Below, one piece after another: positions 62,791-64,000 of a DNA stretch of 64,000 nt. Numbering within the stretch: position 1 is the stretch's first letter; every line of letters begins with the position of its first letter. The notes below the pieces were generated by a model. That model was not told the DNA's origin. It made no database searches and worked only from the letters and a program-made list of their open reading frames with translations. Origin of the DNA: Algoriphagus sp. (GTDB lineage: Bacteria; Bacteroidota; Bacteroidia; Cytophagales; Cyclobacteriaceae). Made by a program: the position numbers and the translations under genes. The DNA is taken from contig JANQWS010000061.1 in NCBI GenBank assembly GCA_030729785.1, forward strand, positions 1 through 64,000, in the 5' to 3' direction.

Positions 62791-64000
62791 TGCCTTTAGA
62801 TCGCGCTAACGCACCGCTATTTGCAGTACCGAATGAATTTATTTTACCTGCACCTCAGCGTTTTGAATTGGGTAAAGGTGATACGTCCCTCTATTTTTTC
62901 CCTACACCAGGAATTGCCGCTGTCCGGCTCGAAGTCATCGGAAAAAGTTCTAGGTCCTTGCTCCCTACCAGCCAAGCATTAATCCCCTCCTTCACGATGC
63001 AAATGCTTCAGGAAGGAACTAAATCAGCGAATGCACAGCAGCTAGCAGAATTTTTTGATTACCATGGCGCAGAGGTGTACCCAACCCTAAGCTATACCCA
63101 AGAGGGAATAAGCTTACTTTGCATCAAGAAGCACTTAGCACACTTACTTCCTACATTTATTTCACTTTTTTCAGAGGCCCAATTTCCTGAGGAAGGATTG
63201 GAAAAGAGAATTTCTCAGCGAAAGTTAAGCCTTCAATTGGATCGAGAAAAGCAGAGTACTCGAGCAAGCCAACTATTTAGAAAGGGCTTGTTTGGTCCAT
63301 CACATCCTTTTGGACAAGAAATTACCGAAATCCATTTGGCCGAAATCAACTCCAGTATACTCAAGGACTACTACCACAACCATCTATGGAAGGATTGCTG
63401 TTTATTCCTTTCCGGGGATTTCAGTGAAGCAGAACTTGAACAACTTATCCGCACACTTGAGCAACTCCCTTTCAAGCAAGGGGCTCAAAAAGTTGCTCTA
63501 CCCAAGCCTAGGCTAACAGCAACTATAGAGGAGGAACGGGATAGTGCTGTTCAAAGTAGTATCCGGTTGGGAGGCTGGTCCATTCCCAAGAATCATGCAG
63601 ATTACCATGCATTGGCGGTATTTAATACACTTTTGGGTGGATACTTTGGCTCAAGATTGGTCAAAAATATTCGAGAAGACAAGGGACATACCTACGGCAT
63701 ACACTCCTCCTTAGCTGAACTTGAGTCCTACGCGTACTGGGTGATTGCTGCCGATGTAAAGAAAGCAAATCAAGCGGAGGTATTTGAGGAAATCAATCGG
63801 GAGATCGAGCAGCTTTGTACTGTGTCGGCTGATGCAGAGGAGATTGAAATCCTAAGAAATTATCTGATTGGGCAATTGTTTGCCAAATTCAGTTCCCCTT
63901 TCGACCTAATCGATCAATTCAAGAACGTACACTATTCAGGATTGGATTTTAGCTATTACGAAAACCGATTCAACTACTTAAAAAAATTTACTGCAGAGGA
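62790..64000 (+). CDS. M16 family (pitrilysin-like) protein, partial, apparently non-catalytic
   Basis: The frame opens with ATG at 62790 (MPLDRANAPLFAVPNEFILP), overlapping the porV stop, and is open to the window end (403 complete codons). It follows the M16 fold. The HxxEH zinc motif expected near residue 70 is replaced in LIPSFTMQMLQEGTKSA, and no signal peptide is evident. The second-half M16 landmark IREDKGHTYGIHS is present. It is most likely an inactive subunit that pairs with an active M16 partner encoded beyond the window. Confidence 0.85.
   Translation, partial: MPLDRANAPLFAVPNEFILPAPQRFELGKGDTSLYFFPTPGIAAVRLEVIGKSSRSLLPTSQALIPSFTMQMLQEGTKSANAQQLAEFFDYHGAEVYPTLSYTQEGISLLCIKKHLAHLLPTFISLFSEAQFPEEGLEKRISQRKLSLQLDREKQSTRASQLFRKGLFGPSHPFGQEITEIHLAEINSSILKDYYHNHLWKDCCLFLSGDFSEAELEQLIRTLEQLPFKQGAQKVALPKPRLTATIEEERDSAVQSSIRLGGWSIPKNHADYHALAVFNTLLGGYFGSRLVKNIREDKGHTYGIHSSLAELESYAYWVIAADVKKANQAEVFEEINREIEQLCTVSADAEEIEILRNYLIGQLFAKFSSPFDLIDQFKNVHYSGLDFSYYENRFNYLKKFTAE

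Overview
The window reads as chromosomal DNA of a member of the Bacteroidota, most likely a Cytophagales/Cyclobacteriaceae-type (Algoriphagus-like) aerobe; the genus is an inference. The indicators are a type IX secretion system (sprA, porU, porV), Bacteroidota-restricted lipoprotein families (DUF4292, DUF4837), TonB, promoter-like TAnnTTTG boxes, weak Shine-Dalgarno sequences, several TTG starts and dispersed intergenic repeats typical of these genomes. About 52 protein genes are supported. No rRNA, tRNA, CRISPR array, prophage or intact insertion sequence was seen.

Layout. 0.2-5 kb: typA, an aldo/keto reductase, a Tat-exported Dabb protein and an S41 lipoprotein protease, separated by bidirectional terminators. 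5-14.8 kb (minus strand): a trp-his supra-operon, trpL-trpE-G-D-C-F-B-A followed by hisH-A-F-IE. It is headed by a previously unannotated leader peptide with three consecutive Trp codons and a clear terminator/antiterminator pair, i.e. a ribosome-mediated attenuator. 14.9-20.1 kb: a small conserved gene, a repeat-rich intergenic region, a second DNA polymerase III alpha subunit (DnaE2 type), two secreted hypothetical proteins and repeat-bearing spacers. 20.1-27.7 kb: an ENPP-type phosphodiesterase, a GH144-like glucanase, a GNAT acetyltransferase, a small exported protein, two GC-rich transporter genes (bile-acid/sodium symporter family and DUF819), a repeat-packed spacer and a glycosyltransferase.

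27.8-42.8 kb: isocitrate dehydrogenase on the minus strand, then a plus-strand housekeeping run: enoyl-CoA hydratase, flippase, TPR protein, DUF4292 lipoprotein, EnvC-like protein, tatA, gatA-like amidase, MltD-like transglycosylase, DUF4837, malic enzyme and ruvA. 42.8-51.5 kb: sprA (2374 codons), gcvH, a VanZ-like gene and tonB. 51.7-56.9 kb (minus strand): yicC, a large periplasmic/outer-membrane protein (pseudo-metalloprotease, beta-propeller, barrel) and an FAD oxidoreductase. 57-64 kb (plus strand): a tightly overlapping operon of an MBL hydrolase, pssA, porU, porV and an M16-like protein that runs off the window.

How the parts work together: the trp-his block is an amino-acid biosynthesis unit with Trp-sensing transcription attenuation. 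SprA, PorU and PorV are translocon, sortase and shuttle parts of one secretion pathway, encoded about 8.5 kb apart. The most notable non-coding signals are the trp attenuator and a roughly 120-bp palindromic element after hisF with a second related copy at 26.1 kb.
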